From assembly GCA_022561975.1 (NCBI GenBank), contig JADFQD010000012.1, forward strand, positions 1 through 42,232: DNA of 42,232 bases, given 5' to 3'. This document shows, in pieces, positions 8,378 through 16,612 of this stretch. The position numbers and the translations under genes are program-made. The stretch comes from Acidobacteriota bacterium. Lineage in GTDB: Bacteria > Acidobacteriota > Thermoanaerobaculia > Multivoradales > JAHEKO01. Each line of letters opens with the position of its first letter. The stretch's first letter is position 1. The notes under the pieces are model-generated. The model searched no databases. It saw only the letters and a list, made by a program, of their open reading frames with translations, and was not told where the DNA came from.

Positions 8378-9406
8378 ATGTCCACGATTGAAGCGACGGA
8401 AAGCCCGGTGACACCTGAGAACCTGATGAGACTCGGCCTTGGATTCTGGGGCTCCAAGGCGTTTCTAAGCGCGGTAGAACTGGAGCTCTTTACGCTGCTG
8501 GCCGACGCGCCAAAGGACCTCGCCACCATCCAGTCCGAGCTTGGTTTGCATGGCCGCGGTGCCGCGGATTTCCTGGATGCGCTGGTGTCCATGAAAGTGC
8601 TGACTCGTGCCGACGGGAAGTACCGCAACGCAACCGACACCGATCTCTTCATGGATAAGAACAAACCTTCGTATGTAGGTGGCATGCTCGAGATGGCCAA
8701 CCACCGGCTGTTCGGTTTTTGGGGCAACTTGACCGAGGCTCTCAAGACCGGCGAGCCCCAGAATGAGGCGAGGTCCGGGGAGGACTTCTTCGCCAAGATC
8801 TATGCCGACCCAGCGCAGCTGGAAGGCTTTCTGAAAGCCATGACGGGCATTAGCATGGGCTCGGCCATGGCGCTCGCCGCCAAGTTCGACTGGAAGGACT
8901 ACGAGACCTTTGCCGACATCGGCTGCGCACAAGGCGTTGTACCGGTACAACTTGCTCTCGCCCATCCGCATCTAATAGGTATTGGCTACGATCTTCCCCC
9001 GGTGGCACCGGTCTTCAACCGGTTCGCGCAAGAGTTCAACCTCGAAGATCGTCTCGAATTCCAGGGTGGGAACTTCTTTGAAGAGAGCCTGCCGCAGGCG
9101 GACGTGCTGGTGATGGGGCACATCCTCCACGACTGGAACTTGGACGAGAAGAAAATGCTGCTAAGGAAGGCGTACGGCGCCTTGCCTGAGGGCGGAGCAC
9201 TGGTCGTCTACGAGGCGATGATCGATGACAATCGCGACACCAATACCTTCGGCCTGTTGATGAGCTTGAACATGTTGATCGAGACTCCAGGCGGTTTTGA
9301 TTACACCGGCGCCGATTGTCAGACCTGGATGACTGAGGTCGGATTCACCAAGACTCGCCAGGAGCATCTCGTGGGTCCTGACTTCATGGTCGTGGGGCTC
9401 AAGTAG
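8378..9406 (+). CDS. SAM-dependent O-methyltransferase (COMT/hydroxyneurosporene type)
   Basis: This 342-residue protein has an N-terminal winged-helix dimerisation domain ([17 protein letters not shown] ... [17 protein letters not shown]), typical of plant-COMT-like and bacterial polyketide O-methyltransferases. The SAM-binding loop FADIGCAQG follows, then [20 protein letters not shown] with the family's HDW motif, then [13 protein letters not shown]. Substrate is unknown; such enzymes usually methylate phenolic secondary metabolites. ATG 8378 is preceded by AGAGAGGA at short spacing; ATG 8360 would add six residues. It is the second intact gene in the patch downstream of udk, directly after hairpin copy B. 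Confidence 0.9.
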   Translation: MSTIEATESPVTPENLMRLGLGFWGSKAFLSAVELELFTLLADAPKDLATIQSELGLHGRGAADFLDALVSMKVLTRADGKYRNATDTDLFMDKNKPSYVGGMLEMANHRLFGFWGNLTEALKTGEPQNEARSGEDFFAKIYADPAQLEGFLKAMTGISMGSAMALAAKFDWKDYETFADIGCAQGVVPVQLALAHPHLIGIGYDLPPVAPVFNRFAQEFNLEDRLEFQGGNFFEESLPQADVLVMGHILHDWNLDEKKMLLRKAYGALPEGGALVVYEAMIDDNRDTNTFGLLMSLNMLIETPGGFDYTGADCQTWMTEVGFTKTRQEHLVGPDFMVVGLK

Positions 9407-9553
9407 CGCCTGAACGGGGTGTGCTCGAACTTGATCATGCGCGGCATCGTCCGAACACTGCCGATTGTGGGGTGAATGCTCACTCCTGAAGCATGGCGGC
9501 CTTGTCGATGACGATCTGAGCCCGACCCGGAGGCCGGAAGCCGGTGACCGAAA

Positions 9554-9924
9554 TTAGCTGCCGAGAGCCCGCCAGTTCTCCCAAGAGTTCCGGTTGTAGC
9601 GGAAGAAGACTCACACTCGCTTGGGGATGGTGAAGACCACCTGACGGTGCGCGACATCCTCGAGCAGTTCCACCTCGGCCCAGTCCGCCCACAGAAGCTC
9701 GCGCTTCTGGTGACAGCTCGGGCACAGGCCCCGGAGCTTGCAGGAGAAGGCGATCAGAAACTCGTGCCGGCAATCCGGGCAGCGCACCCGGGCGACGCCC
9801 TGGTCGAAGAGGCCGCAGTCGAGAGTGCGATAAACCGCCGGCTCGACGCAGCCGCGCAGGTAGCGGTGGGTGCGAAGGAAGCGCTCCTCATGCACCCGGA
9901 CGAAGTGCTCGAAATGGTGGGCCG
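9554..9924 (-). pseudogene. IS91-type transposase remnant (zinc-binding N-terminal part)
   Basis: On the minus strand, immediately after the udk stop, an open frame reads HHFEHFVRVHEERFLRTHRY. It continues through a zinc-binding segment (VRCPDCRHEF ... LRGLCPSCHQKRE) and VVFTIPKR, the conserved start of IS91/ISCR transposases. After KRV there is an in-frame TGA (9613-9611). Downstream of it the same frame continues the family sequence (VFFRYNRNSWENW) to a TAA at 9554. The catalytic tyrosine region is absent. It is therefore a truncated, nonsense-mutated relic, possibly of the element that brought in the neighbouring cargo. Confidence 0.8.
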
Positions 9925-10542
9925 CTAGGCCAGCAACTGCTCGACCCGAGCCTCGACCATCTCCAGGGCGACCTTGTTCTCGCCTCCCTGAGGGACGATT
10001 ACATCAGCCCAACGCTTCGACGGCTCGACAAACTCCAGGTGCATCGGCCGGACGCTGTTCATGTATTGTTGGATCACGCTCTCGAGCGTCCGGCCACGCT
10101 CACTGATGTCCCGCTCGAGCCGTCGGATGAAGCGCACATCCGCGGCCGTGTCGACGAAGATCTTGAAGTCGAGAAGAGACCGCAGCACGGGCTCGACGAA
10201 GAGCAGGATTCCCTCGAGCAGAATCACCGGCCGTGCCTCCACTCGTACGGTCTCGGCCGTTCGCCGGTGCTCGACGAAGTCGTAGACCGGCACGTCGACC
10301 GCTTGCCCCTTCTTCAGCTGGCGCACGTGCTCCACCAGTAGATTGTTGTCGAGAGCGTTGGGGTGGTCAAAATTGTGCCCCGCCAGCTGCTCCGGATTCT
10401 CCCAATCGATGTCCCTGTAGTACGCGTCCTGAGCGAGAAACGAGATGCGGTCGGGCCCTACGGATTCGAGCAGCGCGCGCGCAACGGTGGTCTTGCCGGA
10501 CCCCGTTCCGCCCGCAACACCGAGAGCCACTGCCTGCCTCAT
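9925..10542 (-). CDS. udk: Uridine kinase
   Basis: Uridine/cytidine kinase phosphorylates uridine to UMP in pyrimidine salvage. The 205 residues from ATG 10542 match the usual length and start (MRQAVALGVAGG). The Walker A is GGTGSGKTT, followed by DAYYRD, the NFDHPNALD substrate loop, PVYDF and IFVDTAADVRFIRRLERD. The frame is open to a TTG at 10602 that overlaps the HAD stop, but the extra 20 residues have no family match. GGA lies about 9 nt before ATG 10542. The 3' end is duplicated at 6942 and directly abuts the transposase remnant, suggesting this site received foreign DNA. Confidence 0.93.
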   Translation of the reverse strand: MRQAVALGVAGGTGSGKTTVARALLESVGPDRISFLAQDAYYRDIDWENPEQLAGHNFDHPNALDNNLLVEHVRQLKKGQAVDVPVYDFVEHRRTAETVRVEARPVILLEGILLFVEPVLRSLLDFKIFVDTAADVRFIRRLERDISERGRTLESVIQQYMNSVRPMHLEFVEPSKRWADVIVPQGGENKVALEMVEARVEQLLA

Positions 10543-10598
10543 CTCGCTTCCAACTGTATCCGAAGTCGGGCTCGGCCAAGCACCCTCGGGTGCGAGGT

Positions 10599-11312
10599 TC
10601 AAACGTGATCCAGCAGCTCGGCTATGGAGTCGATGGTCACATCGGCCGCCGGGCCACCTCCGTCCTCGGTACGCAGCCAGATCGTCCGAACACCGGCCGC
10701 CCGGCCGGCCACGATATCGATCGATCGCCGATCGCCGACCATCACCGCGTCGGTCGAAGGGGTCCCCAGATCCGACAGCGCTTTGCGCACCATCGCCGGC
10801 GACGGCTTGCGGTGACCCTCCTCATAACTGAAGTACATGCGGTCGAAGTACGGCGCCAGGCCGCAACGTCCGAGAATGCGCGCATAGAGCGCGCCCGGAA
10901 GAGGCACATTCGAGATAATCGCCATGCGGCAACCGCGATCGCGGAGCTGCTCGAGGACCTCGGGAACACCGGGCAGGGGCTCGATCTGTTCGGCCAGCGG
11001 CCGAAACCAAATGCTCAGAAGCGTCTTGGTCGGTGTCCGCAGACCTCGTCCCGCGAGTTTACGCACCCGTTTGCAGTGAGGACCCCAGTCCGCCTCGCGG
11101 CCCAGCGCCTGCCGGCGATCGTACTCGTGGCGCCAGGGACCAAAGAGCACCCGCTCGAGATCTTCTTCGGTAAGCCCCGCACGCCGCAAGTTGAGAAAAC
11201 GCAGAAGAGCCTCGCGGCCGCGCCAGTCGAGTCTTCCGCGAGGGACTCCCGCGGTGCCCTGGAAGTCCAGAAGCACGCCGCCCATATCGAAAAGAACCGC
11301 TCCAGTTTTCAT
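10599..11312 (-). CDS. HAD-superfamily hydrolase
   Basis: This 237-residue haloacid-dehalogenase-fold enzyme has motif I FDMGGVL, where the second Asp of DxD is Gly as in YihX/epoxide-hydrolase-like subgroups. Motif II is IISNVP, motif III the Lys in RKPSPAM, and motif IV VMVGDRRSID. A helical cap (about 25-110) is rich in Arg. Start ATG 11312 gives the canonical MKTGAVLFDMGG; the longer frame to 11447 would run into mutM and has no homology. Substrate is unknown, likely a small phosphate ester or haloacid-type substrate. It sits 28 bp downstream of mutM on the same strand. Confidence 0.88.
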   Translation of the reverse strand: MKTGAVLFDMGGVLLDFQGTAGVPRGRLDWRGREALLRFLNLRRAGLTEEDLERVLFGPWRHEYDRRQALGREADWGPHCKRVRKLAGRGLRTPTKTLLSIWFRPLAEQIEPLPGVPEVLEQLRDRGCRMAIISNVPLPGALYARILGRCGLAPYFDRMYFSYEEGHRKPSPAMVRKALSDLGTPSTDAVMVGDRRSIDIVAGRAAGVRTIWLRTEDGGGPAADVTIDSIAELLDHV

Positions 11313-11340
11313 CGAACCGCGTTCATCTTGGGCAGATCCA

Positions 11341-12192
11341 CTAATGTTGACACCCCGGACAATAGAAGGTGCTGCGCTGGGACAGCACTTTGCGCCGGAT
11401 CGGACGCCGGCACCGGCGACACGGCTCACCCTCACGACCGTAGACATCCAGGGCTGTTCGAAAGTAGCCCGGATTGCCTTCGCCGTCCAAGAAGTCGTTC
11501 AGCGTCGTCCCTCCCTGCTCGATCGCGCGGCAGAGAACCTCGACGATGGCTCCCGCGAGCGTGTCCCAGCGCCTGAGGGCGATCCTACCGGCTGAGCGAA
11601 ACGGGTGGATGCCGGCGCGAAAGAGCGCTTCACAGACGTAGATGTTGCCCACTCCGACGACATTGCGAGCGTCCATGAGAAACGACTTGACCGGCGCTCG
11701 GCGTCCGGCTGCACGGTGAGCGAGAAGACCCCCGGAAAACGCCTCAGAAAGCGGCTCGACCCCCAGGTGCGCGAAGTGTCGGTCGCGATCGAGAGTCGCC
11801 GTCTTCAGAGACAGCACCAAGCCGAAGCGCCGCGGATCCCGGAAACGGAGCCTTTGAGGCTTACGCGAGGCCCCCCCCGGCGCGAGCAAGAAGGTTACGT
11901 GTTCGTGGAGTTCCGGAGGCTCCGCCGGCGTGGCCGGCTCAGCCAGCGTCAAACGGCCGCTCATCCCGAGATGAATCACCAGCGTGTAGCCGCCCTCGAG
12001 GTCGGCCAGCAGGTACTTCGAGCGCCGCCTCAGGCGCACGATTCGCCGTCCTGCGCAGTGCCGGGCAAGGAGCTTCGGCCGAACCGGCTCGCGCAGGCGA
12101 ACCTCGCGGACTTCGACCGATCGGATCCGGCGGCCCACAAGGTGGGGCTCCAGGCTCCGCTTCAAGACCTCCACTTCGGGCAGTTCGGGCAC
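11341..12192 (-). CDS. mutM: Formamidopyrimidine-DNA glycosylase
   Basis: MutM/Fpg excises 8-oxoguanine and nicks the DNA in base-excision repair. The 283 residues start PELPEVEVLKRSL after the initiator, so Pro2 (Schiff-base nucleophile) and Glu3 fix the start at the GTG codon 12192. The C-terminal zinc finger is intact (CRRCRRPI ... YCPGCQ), preceded by the helix-two-turn-helix segment (ARNVVGVGNIYVCEALFRAGI) and Arg-rich contacts. It is divergent from the SPL-like gene with an 89-bp shared control region. This pairing of a DNA-repair gene with a relative of photoproduct lyase is suggestive but not proof of a link. Confidence 0.96.
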   Translation of the reverse strand: MPELPEVEVLKRSLEPHLVGRRIRSVEVREVRLREPVRPKLLARHCAGRRIVRLRRRSKYLLADLEGGYTLVIHLGMSGRLTLAEPATPAEPPELHEHVTFLLAPGGASRKPQRLRFRDPRRFGLVLSLKTATLDRDRHFAHLGVEPLSEAFSGGLLAHRAAGRRAPVKSFLMDARNVVGVGNIYVCEALFRAGIHPFRSAGRIALRRWDTLAGAIVEVLCRAIEQGGTTLNDFLDGEGNPGYFRTALDVYGREGEPCRRCRRPIRRKVLSQRSTFYCPGCQH

Positions 12193-12230
12193 CGCCGGAT
12201 TGTACTCGGCCCCGAGAGGAAGAGCCGAGG

Positions 12231-12259
12231 TTGACAGAAACGATCCGATAGGCGAAACT
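12231..12259 (+). promoter_or_regulatory. Probable sigma-70-like promoter of the SPL-like gene
   Basis: A perfect TTGACA at 12231-12236 is followed after 17 bp by GAAACT (3 of 6 matches to the -10 consensus). A start near 12266 would give a short leader containing AGGAG, 7 nt before the ATG at 12282. Confidence 0.45.
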
Positions 12260-12281
12260 AAGGCGTAACCAGGAGAAACCC

Positions 12282-13193
12282 ATGATCCACCAGAACCTTC
12301 TCGACCTCGCTCCTCCCTTGACCCTCATTCCAACGCTTGCGGGAGCCCGCCAAGCCGTTGACGACGTCGAATACCGGCCGTCGCGAACCGCAGGAGCGCT
12401 CGCTCGGAGGTTAGTCCCCGACCTCGCACATCTCGATTCCGCCGAAGTCTGGAAACTCGAACCCTACCGGGGCTCGGAGTTCGAGTCTCTCGAGGTTGCA
12501 CCAAGGCCTCGCGCCTCGAGAGGCAGAATCCTGGTCAACGACGACCTGCCGAACACCCTTCGCCGGGAGCTGTCGCGCCACGGTCATGAAGGGCTTTCGA
12601 TTTCGATCGGTGACCGTTTCGAGGCCTACCCGACGGCCGAGCCGCGGTTCGCCATCACCCGTTCCATTCTGCGAGTCCTCGAAGAGACCGGAGGGTTCGA
12701 GATCTGCCTGACGACCCGTTCACCGTTGGTCCTGCGCGACCAAGATCTTCTGCAACGGTTGGACGTGAACCACACCGTAACCGTCAAGGTTCCCATCGCC
12801 ACTCTCGATAAGCGACTGGCGAGCCAACTCGAGCCCAACGCGCCGGACCCGGCCTCGAGACTCGACATCGTTCGCAGCCTCGCGTTGGATGGCATCGCGG
12901 TCAGCGTGTCGTGCGGGCCGCTCCTGCCGGGCCTCAACAACTCGACGGACGAACTCGATCCACTCTTCGCCGCCGTTCGCCTCGCCGGCGCAATCGACGT
13001 TGTCGGCGATGCTCGCCTCTCGAATCCCAAGTATCGCCGGCGAGTCGCTGCCTGGCTCGAGAAACACGTCCCGGAGCGTGCCGCCACGGTGCTGGGGCTT
13101 CTCGCCACCCATCGCGGCGGCGATCCTCTGGGCACCCTGGAGCGCCTCAGGCTGACTTACGGTTTTCCAGTCCTGCGGGCCGGTCGGGGCTAG
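12282..13193 (+). CDS. Spore-photoproduct-lyase-like (COG1533) radical-SAM homologue lacking the Fe-S cysteines
   Basis: The 303 residues align with the SplB/Rv2578c-like radical-SAM family over most of the length: EYRPSR near 30, LRRELSRHG, the ITRSILRVLEE helix, TTRSPLVLRDQDLLQRL, LASQLEPNAPDPASRLD, and PLLPGLN. At the position of the usual NPYRGCxHxCxYCYAR motif this protein has EPYRGSEFESLEVAPR. PYRG and the final Arg are kept but the three cluster cysteines are Ser65, Ser69 and Val72. Without them a [4Fe-4S] cluster and radical-SAM chemistry are not expected. AGGAG precedes the ATG. It is divergent from mutM and convergent with holA (15 bp). A regulatory or scaffold role is possible; function is unknown. 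Confidence 0.78.
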   Translation: MIHQNLLDLAPPLTLIPTLAGARQAVDDVEYRPSRTAGALARRLVPDLAHLDSAEVWKLEPYRGSEFESLEVAPRPRASRGRILVNDDLPNTLRRELSRHGHEGLSISIGDRFEAYPTAEPRFAITRSILRVLEETGGFEICLTTRSPLVLRDQDLLQRLDVNHTVTVKVPIATLDKRLASQLEPNAPDPASRLDIVRSLALDGIAVSVSCGPLLPGLNNSTDELDPLFAAVRLAGAIDVVGDARLSNPKYRRRVAAWLEKHVPERAATVLGLLATHRGGDPLGTLERLRLTYGFPVLRAGRG

Positions 13194-13208
13194 CCCTATC
13201 CAAAGCTC

Positions 13209-14705
13209 TTATCTGCCTGAACCGGGTGCTTCGACCGAGCTGACGGATCCGGCGAGTTCGGCCACGAAGGCGATCAGGGCGGTGTCGGGGTAGGACGATC
13301 CTCCCTTCAGAAGCTCCTCGGTCTCGGCCACTCGGGCCGGGAGCGCAGCCAACCGGGAGCCCGACACCCTGCCGGCCACGAGATAGGCCCGGTGCAGGCG
13401 GTAGGGATGCAGGGAAGCCAGGGGGTTCCCGCTTCCCGATGGCAATGCCGCCTGCAGACGCGGCGCGACCACGTCCTTGAATTTGCGGTAGTTTCTCTCG
13501 TTCGGCGCAACGAGCCTGGCCGAGAAGGCTCCCGAAATGGCGGTCAGCTGGCGGCAGAAGCCGGCTACCAGCGCCCAGAACGAAAGTCGCGCCGCCATCG
13601 GATCCGAGGCGGCGGCGAGATATCGATCCAGCTTCGCCACCGCTTCTGCCGCGCCCGCCGCGCCTCCCTTGCCGATTGCGTCGAGGATCGACCACACGTC
13701 CTGCTCACCTCGATCCGTGACCGTGTCGCGTACCTGAGCCGTCGTAATCGGACGGCCTGTCGCCAGCGAGGCCAACTTCCGGTACTCGGCTGCAAACCTC
13801 GCGCTGCTATCCGCATCGGCGGCATCACCGGCTCGCGAGAAGGTCGATCGATGGCGAAGTGTCCGGCTGGCCAGCTCTTCGATCGCGCGAGGCTCGATGC
13901 CCACGCCGGTCTCGCGCTCGAGCTCGGTCACCAGCGGTCCGAGACCTTGCCACCCTTGGCGGCCGGAAGTCACCTGGGCGAGTTGAACGAAGGCGCCTCG
14001 CGCGGCCAGGGCAACGACCAGGGGATGCTCCTTGGCCACCGAGCTCTCCGCGAGCACCAGAAAGTGACCGTCGGGTAGCCCGAGGGTGAGCAAGTCCCCC
14101 AACCCGGCGAGCGCATCCTCCGACGTGCCCCTAATCTCGCTCAGGCGCGCGGCCTCGACCAAGGGCTCGAGTTCCGCTCTCAACTTGGCGATCTCTTTCT
14201 TGCCTCGCCCGCGACGCCGGTTGCGCTTCATCGCCGGCCCGCCGGCGAGAGCCCAATCCGGCAGCTGAGAGATGGGAGCCTCTGCCGGTCCGCCATAGGG
14301 ATCTATCTGAAACAAGCGCAGGGCTTGAAAGAGGCGGATCGCCGCAGGGCGCTCTCCGGGCGCCAGGTCGGTGCCGCTTCCTGAATCTCTCGCCGCCATC
14401 GGCAAGACCTTGGCCGCTTCGTCGAGTAGCGACGCCGCGGCGTCGCGATCGGCGAGCAGAGCGGTGTCGACGGCAACGATCACCTTGCCCGTTGAAAACA
14501 GCGAGAACGTCTGCAGGTCCGCGAGCAAGGCCGCCATGTCCTCGGGGCGTCTGCGCACCTCGACCTCGGTTGCGGAGATCTCTGCGAGCCGCTTCCCCAG
14601 GCGCACCGCCGCAGGCTCGGAAACAACGCGGTCACCGGCGACCAGATAGAGCGGACTGACCGAATCGGGACCGATCGACGCGATCAGCGTCTCGATGTCA
14701 TGCAA
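13209..14705 (-). CDS. holA: DNA polymerase III delta subunit (HolA), extended form
   Basis: HolA is the clamp-loader wrench that opens the beta sliding clamp. Family features are SPLYLVAGDRVVSEPAAVRLGK, the FSLFSTGKVIVAVD clamp-contact region, HFLVLAESSVAKEHPL, and the C-terminal collar (VWSILDAIGKG ... ALVAGFCRQLTAIS). At 498 residues it is clearly longer than the usual 330-350. The excess lies mostly around residues 105-190, a basic linker (MKRNRRRGRGKKEIAKLRAE) between the N-terminal subdomains. The start is taken as TTG 14705 (LHDIETL), with AGGAG 12 nt upstream; the ORF stays open further up but then overlaps the lapB stop. It lies 25 bp downstream of the LapAB-like gene. Confidence 0.85.
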   Translation of the reverse strand: MHDIETLIASIGPDSVSPLYLVAGDRVVSEPAAVRLGKRLAEISATEVEVRRRPEDMAALLADLQTFSLFSTGKVIVAVDTALLADRDAAASLLDEAAKVLPMAARDSGSGTDLAPGERPAAIRLFQALRLFQIDPYGGPAEAPISQLPDWALAGGPAMKRNRRRGRGKKEIAKLRAELEPLVEAARLSEIRGTSEDALAGLGDLLTLGLPDGHFLVLAESSVAKEHPLVVALAARGAFVQLAQVTSGRQGWQGLGPLVTELERETGVGIEPRAIEELASRTLRHRSTFSRAGDAADADSSARFAAEYRKLASLATGRPITTAQVRDTVTDRGEQDVWSILDAIGKGGAAGAAEAVAKLDRYLAAASDPMAARLSFWALVAGFCRQLTAISGAFSARLVAPNERNYRKFKDVVAPRLQAALPSGSGNPLASLHPYRLHRAYLVAGRVSGSRLAALPARVAETEELLKGGSSYPDTALIAFVAELAGSVSSVEAPGSGR

Positions 14706-14730
14706 CTCGGGCCCGTTCTCCTGATGATTG

Positions 14731-16134
14731 CTAGTCTCTGGGGTGCCAGTCCCGGTCGTAGATGGACTGCGCCGGCGCCAAGCGCACCCCCAGCTCGTCG
14801 GCCGAAAACGCCTCCTCGGCAAAGTCCAACTCGACCGAGTTCCAGGATCCGCACTCCTGGCAGCGATCGCGCCAATCCGAGCTGTGGGCGCCGCATGCCC
14901 GGCACACGAACTCTCCTTCGCCGGCCCCGGCTCGCTGAGCACACTCCAGATAGGACTTCATCGCAAGGTCGAGATCGCCTCGGCGCTGCTGGACCTTGCC
15001 CATCAGGAAATGGAAAGACCGCGATCCTTCGAGCTCTTCGGACAAGCTCTCGAGAGCCTTGAAGGCCTCATCGTGCATTTCGAGTCGATGGTAGAGACGA
15101 CCGAGAAAGAACCGCGGCAGGATATCGCTCTCTCCTACGTCGCGCAACGCATGCAGAGTCGAGATCGCCTCGAGTGGTTGCTGACGCTCGATGAAGTGAT
15201 CTTCGATGCGCATCAAAAACACCGGACTGCCGACGGCCTCGAATCCTCGACGCCAAGCCGCGACGGCCGCATCCGGATCGTCTCGTACCAACTCGACTTC
15301 ACCCTTCAGGATGAGCCCCGGCACGAAGCGTGGCTCTTCATCGAGGAGTTCATCGAGGAGTTCATTCGCCTCTTCGGTGCGATCTTCTTTCAGCAGCGTA
15401 ACGGCCCGTTGATAGGTCAAACCGGTTCGAACGGCGGCCTCCTTTTCGAGCTCGGAGACGTCACCGGCTTCGGCGATAAGCGCTCCGATCTTCTCCTGCG
15501 CTCTCATGGCGTCTCGCCAGTCGAGGCGGCTGAGAAGTTCGTTTCTCTTGCGCCTGAGCCCTCGAAGCCCCTGTCCCGGGAAGTCACGGAGAATGCGCTC
15601 GAGGACCTGCTCGGCGACCTCGTCGTCTCCGCGCGCCGCGTAATCGTCCGCCAGCTGATAGAGCACGGCCACGCTTCGCGGGTAGAGCACCGAGGCCCGC
15701 CGGTGAATCTTCAGGGCCTCTTCGGCTCGTCCCCGGCTCCTCAACACCTCGCCGTAGCGAAGCAGCGTCGAGAAGTCCTCCGGCCTCTCGGCCAGCAGGC
15801 CCTCCAGCTCGGCGGACGCTTTCCCCCAGAGACCATCGCATTGATAGTCCACGGCCCTCCGGAAGCTACGGTCGAGACTCTTGGCCTCACGCTCCAGCCG
15901 GCGCGCGCGGCGACTCGCCAGGTCTTTCTTGAGGGTCTGCGCCAGGAGAACCGAGACCGTGGGCAGGAAGCCGAGGAGAAAACAAACGATCAGAGCCCAA
16001 CCCAAAGACACCGAAACGGTCGGGGTCAGGGCGAAGCGAATCGCCAGCGACTCGGTATTGAGGTTCGAGATGTAGGCAACCGCAATGGCGGCTACGACGG
16101 CAAGTAGGACTCCTAGAAATGTTCGAACTCGCAT
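14731..16134 (-). CDS. lapB: LapA-LapB fusion: membrane-anchored TPR protein with rubredoxin-like zinc domain
   Basis: The 467-residue protein joins two proteins usually encoded separately. Residues 1-70 resemble LapA (DUF1049): two membrane helices around AYISNLNTESLAIRFALTP and LGWALIVCFLLGFLPTV. From about 85 to 395 come TPR-like repeats (YGEVLRSRGRAEEALKIHRR, YQLADDYAARGDDEVAEQVL and others). The C-terminus holds a rubredoxin-type knuckle pair, CRAC (411-414) and CQEC (425-428), as in LapB/YciM. In E. coli LapB tunes LPS synthesis by controlling FtsH proteolysis of LpxC. A similar envelope role is inferred here. It is upstream of holA on the same strand. Confidence 0.88.
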   Translation of the reverse strand: MRVRTFLGVLLAVVAAIAVAYISNLNTESLAIRFALTPTVSVSLGWALIVCFLLGFLPTVSVLLAQTLKKDLASRRARRLEREAKSLDRSFRRAVDYQCDGLWGKASAELEGLLAERPEDFSTLLRYGEVLRSRGRAEEALKIHRRASVLYPRSVAVLYQLADDYAARGDDEVAEQVLERILRDFPGQGLRGLRRKRNELLSRLDWRDAMRAQEKIGALIAEAGDVSELEKEAAVRTGLTYQRAVTLLKEDRTEEANELLDELLDEEPRFVPGLILKGEVELVRDDPDAAVAAWRRGFEAVGSPVFLMRIEDHFIERQQPLEAISTLHALRDVGESDILPRFFLGRLYHRLEMHDEAFKALESLSEELEGSRSFHFLMGKVQQRRGDLDLAMKSYLECAQRAGAGEGEFVCRACGAHSSDWRDRCQECGSWNSVELDFAEEAFSADELGVRLAPAQSIYDRDWHPRD

Positions 16135-16158
16135 CTCCAGCTTGCCTGGGGCGGTCGA

Positions 16159-16557
16159 TCAGTCTTGTAAAAGACCCTGTTCAGCCTGCTCCTGACAGTC
16201 GATACAGTATCGTGCCCATGGAACCGCCTGCAACCGCTTGGCGGGAATCTTCTCTTCACAATGACTGCATTCGCCGTAGCCTCCGGTGTCCAGACGCTGC
16301 AAGGCCTGTTCGACCTCGAGCAGGGCATCGCGCTCGTTGCCAGAGAGAGACAGCATGAACTCCCGGTTGTACGCGTCATTGGCTCGATCCACGAGATCCT
16401 CGGCACCGGCATCACTCAGCTTCTGTCCGGTGCGCAGATCGCTCATGTAGAGTTCCGTGACCTCTTCACGCCTTTCGTTCAGTCGCCTGCGAACCATTTC
16501 CATTTGCCGGCTGGCTGCCTTTACCGGCTTTTTCTTGATTTTGGTCGCTCTTGCCAC
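16159..16557 (-). CDS. DksA/TraR-type zinc-finger protein
   Basis: A 132-residue protein with a basic N-terminal tail (MARATKIKKKPVKAASR), a coiled-coil hairpin containing the acidic tip region (VDRANDAYNRE), and a four-cysteine zinc finger (CSHCEEKI ... RYCIDC). DksA-type proteins insert into the RNA polymerase secondary channel and, with ppGpp, retune transcription. Of the usual tip acids DxxDxA, the LVDRANDA segment is compatible. It sits in the same-strand run rlmH-dksA-lapAB-holA. Whether it is DksA proper or a paralogue cannot be settled. Confidence 0.9.
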   Translation of the reverse strand: MARATKIKKKPVKAASRQMEMVRRRLNERREEVTELYMSDLRTGQKLSDAGAEDLVDRANDAYNREFMLSLSGNERDALLEVEQALQRLDTGGYGECSHCEEKIPAKRLQAVPWARYCIDCQEQAEQGLLQD

Positions 16558-16612
16558 CTGTCTTCTCCTCTCGCTCGTCGGCCGCGAACAACGGATTTCG
16601 GCCTTTCCAGCC

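Noticed and set aside
9480-9556. C-terminal gene fragment reading ...GFRPPGRAQIVIDKAAMLQE on the minus strand
   Set aside because: It is open and gene-like but short, without a start or recognisable family; could be a relic beside the transposase remnant, not callable.
10543-10602. Upstream TTG start for udk overlapping the HAD stop
   Set aside because: The extra 20 residues lack homology, whereas MRQAVALGVAGG at 10542 is the standard Udk start.
10233-11576. 447-codon plus-strand frame
   Set aside because: Covers udk, the HAD gene and mutM in antisense; Arg/Pro-rich without motifs.
14728-16107. 459-codon plus-strand frame
   Set aside because: Antisense to the LapAB-like gene, whose TPR and zinc motifs are clear; no domain on this strand.
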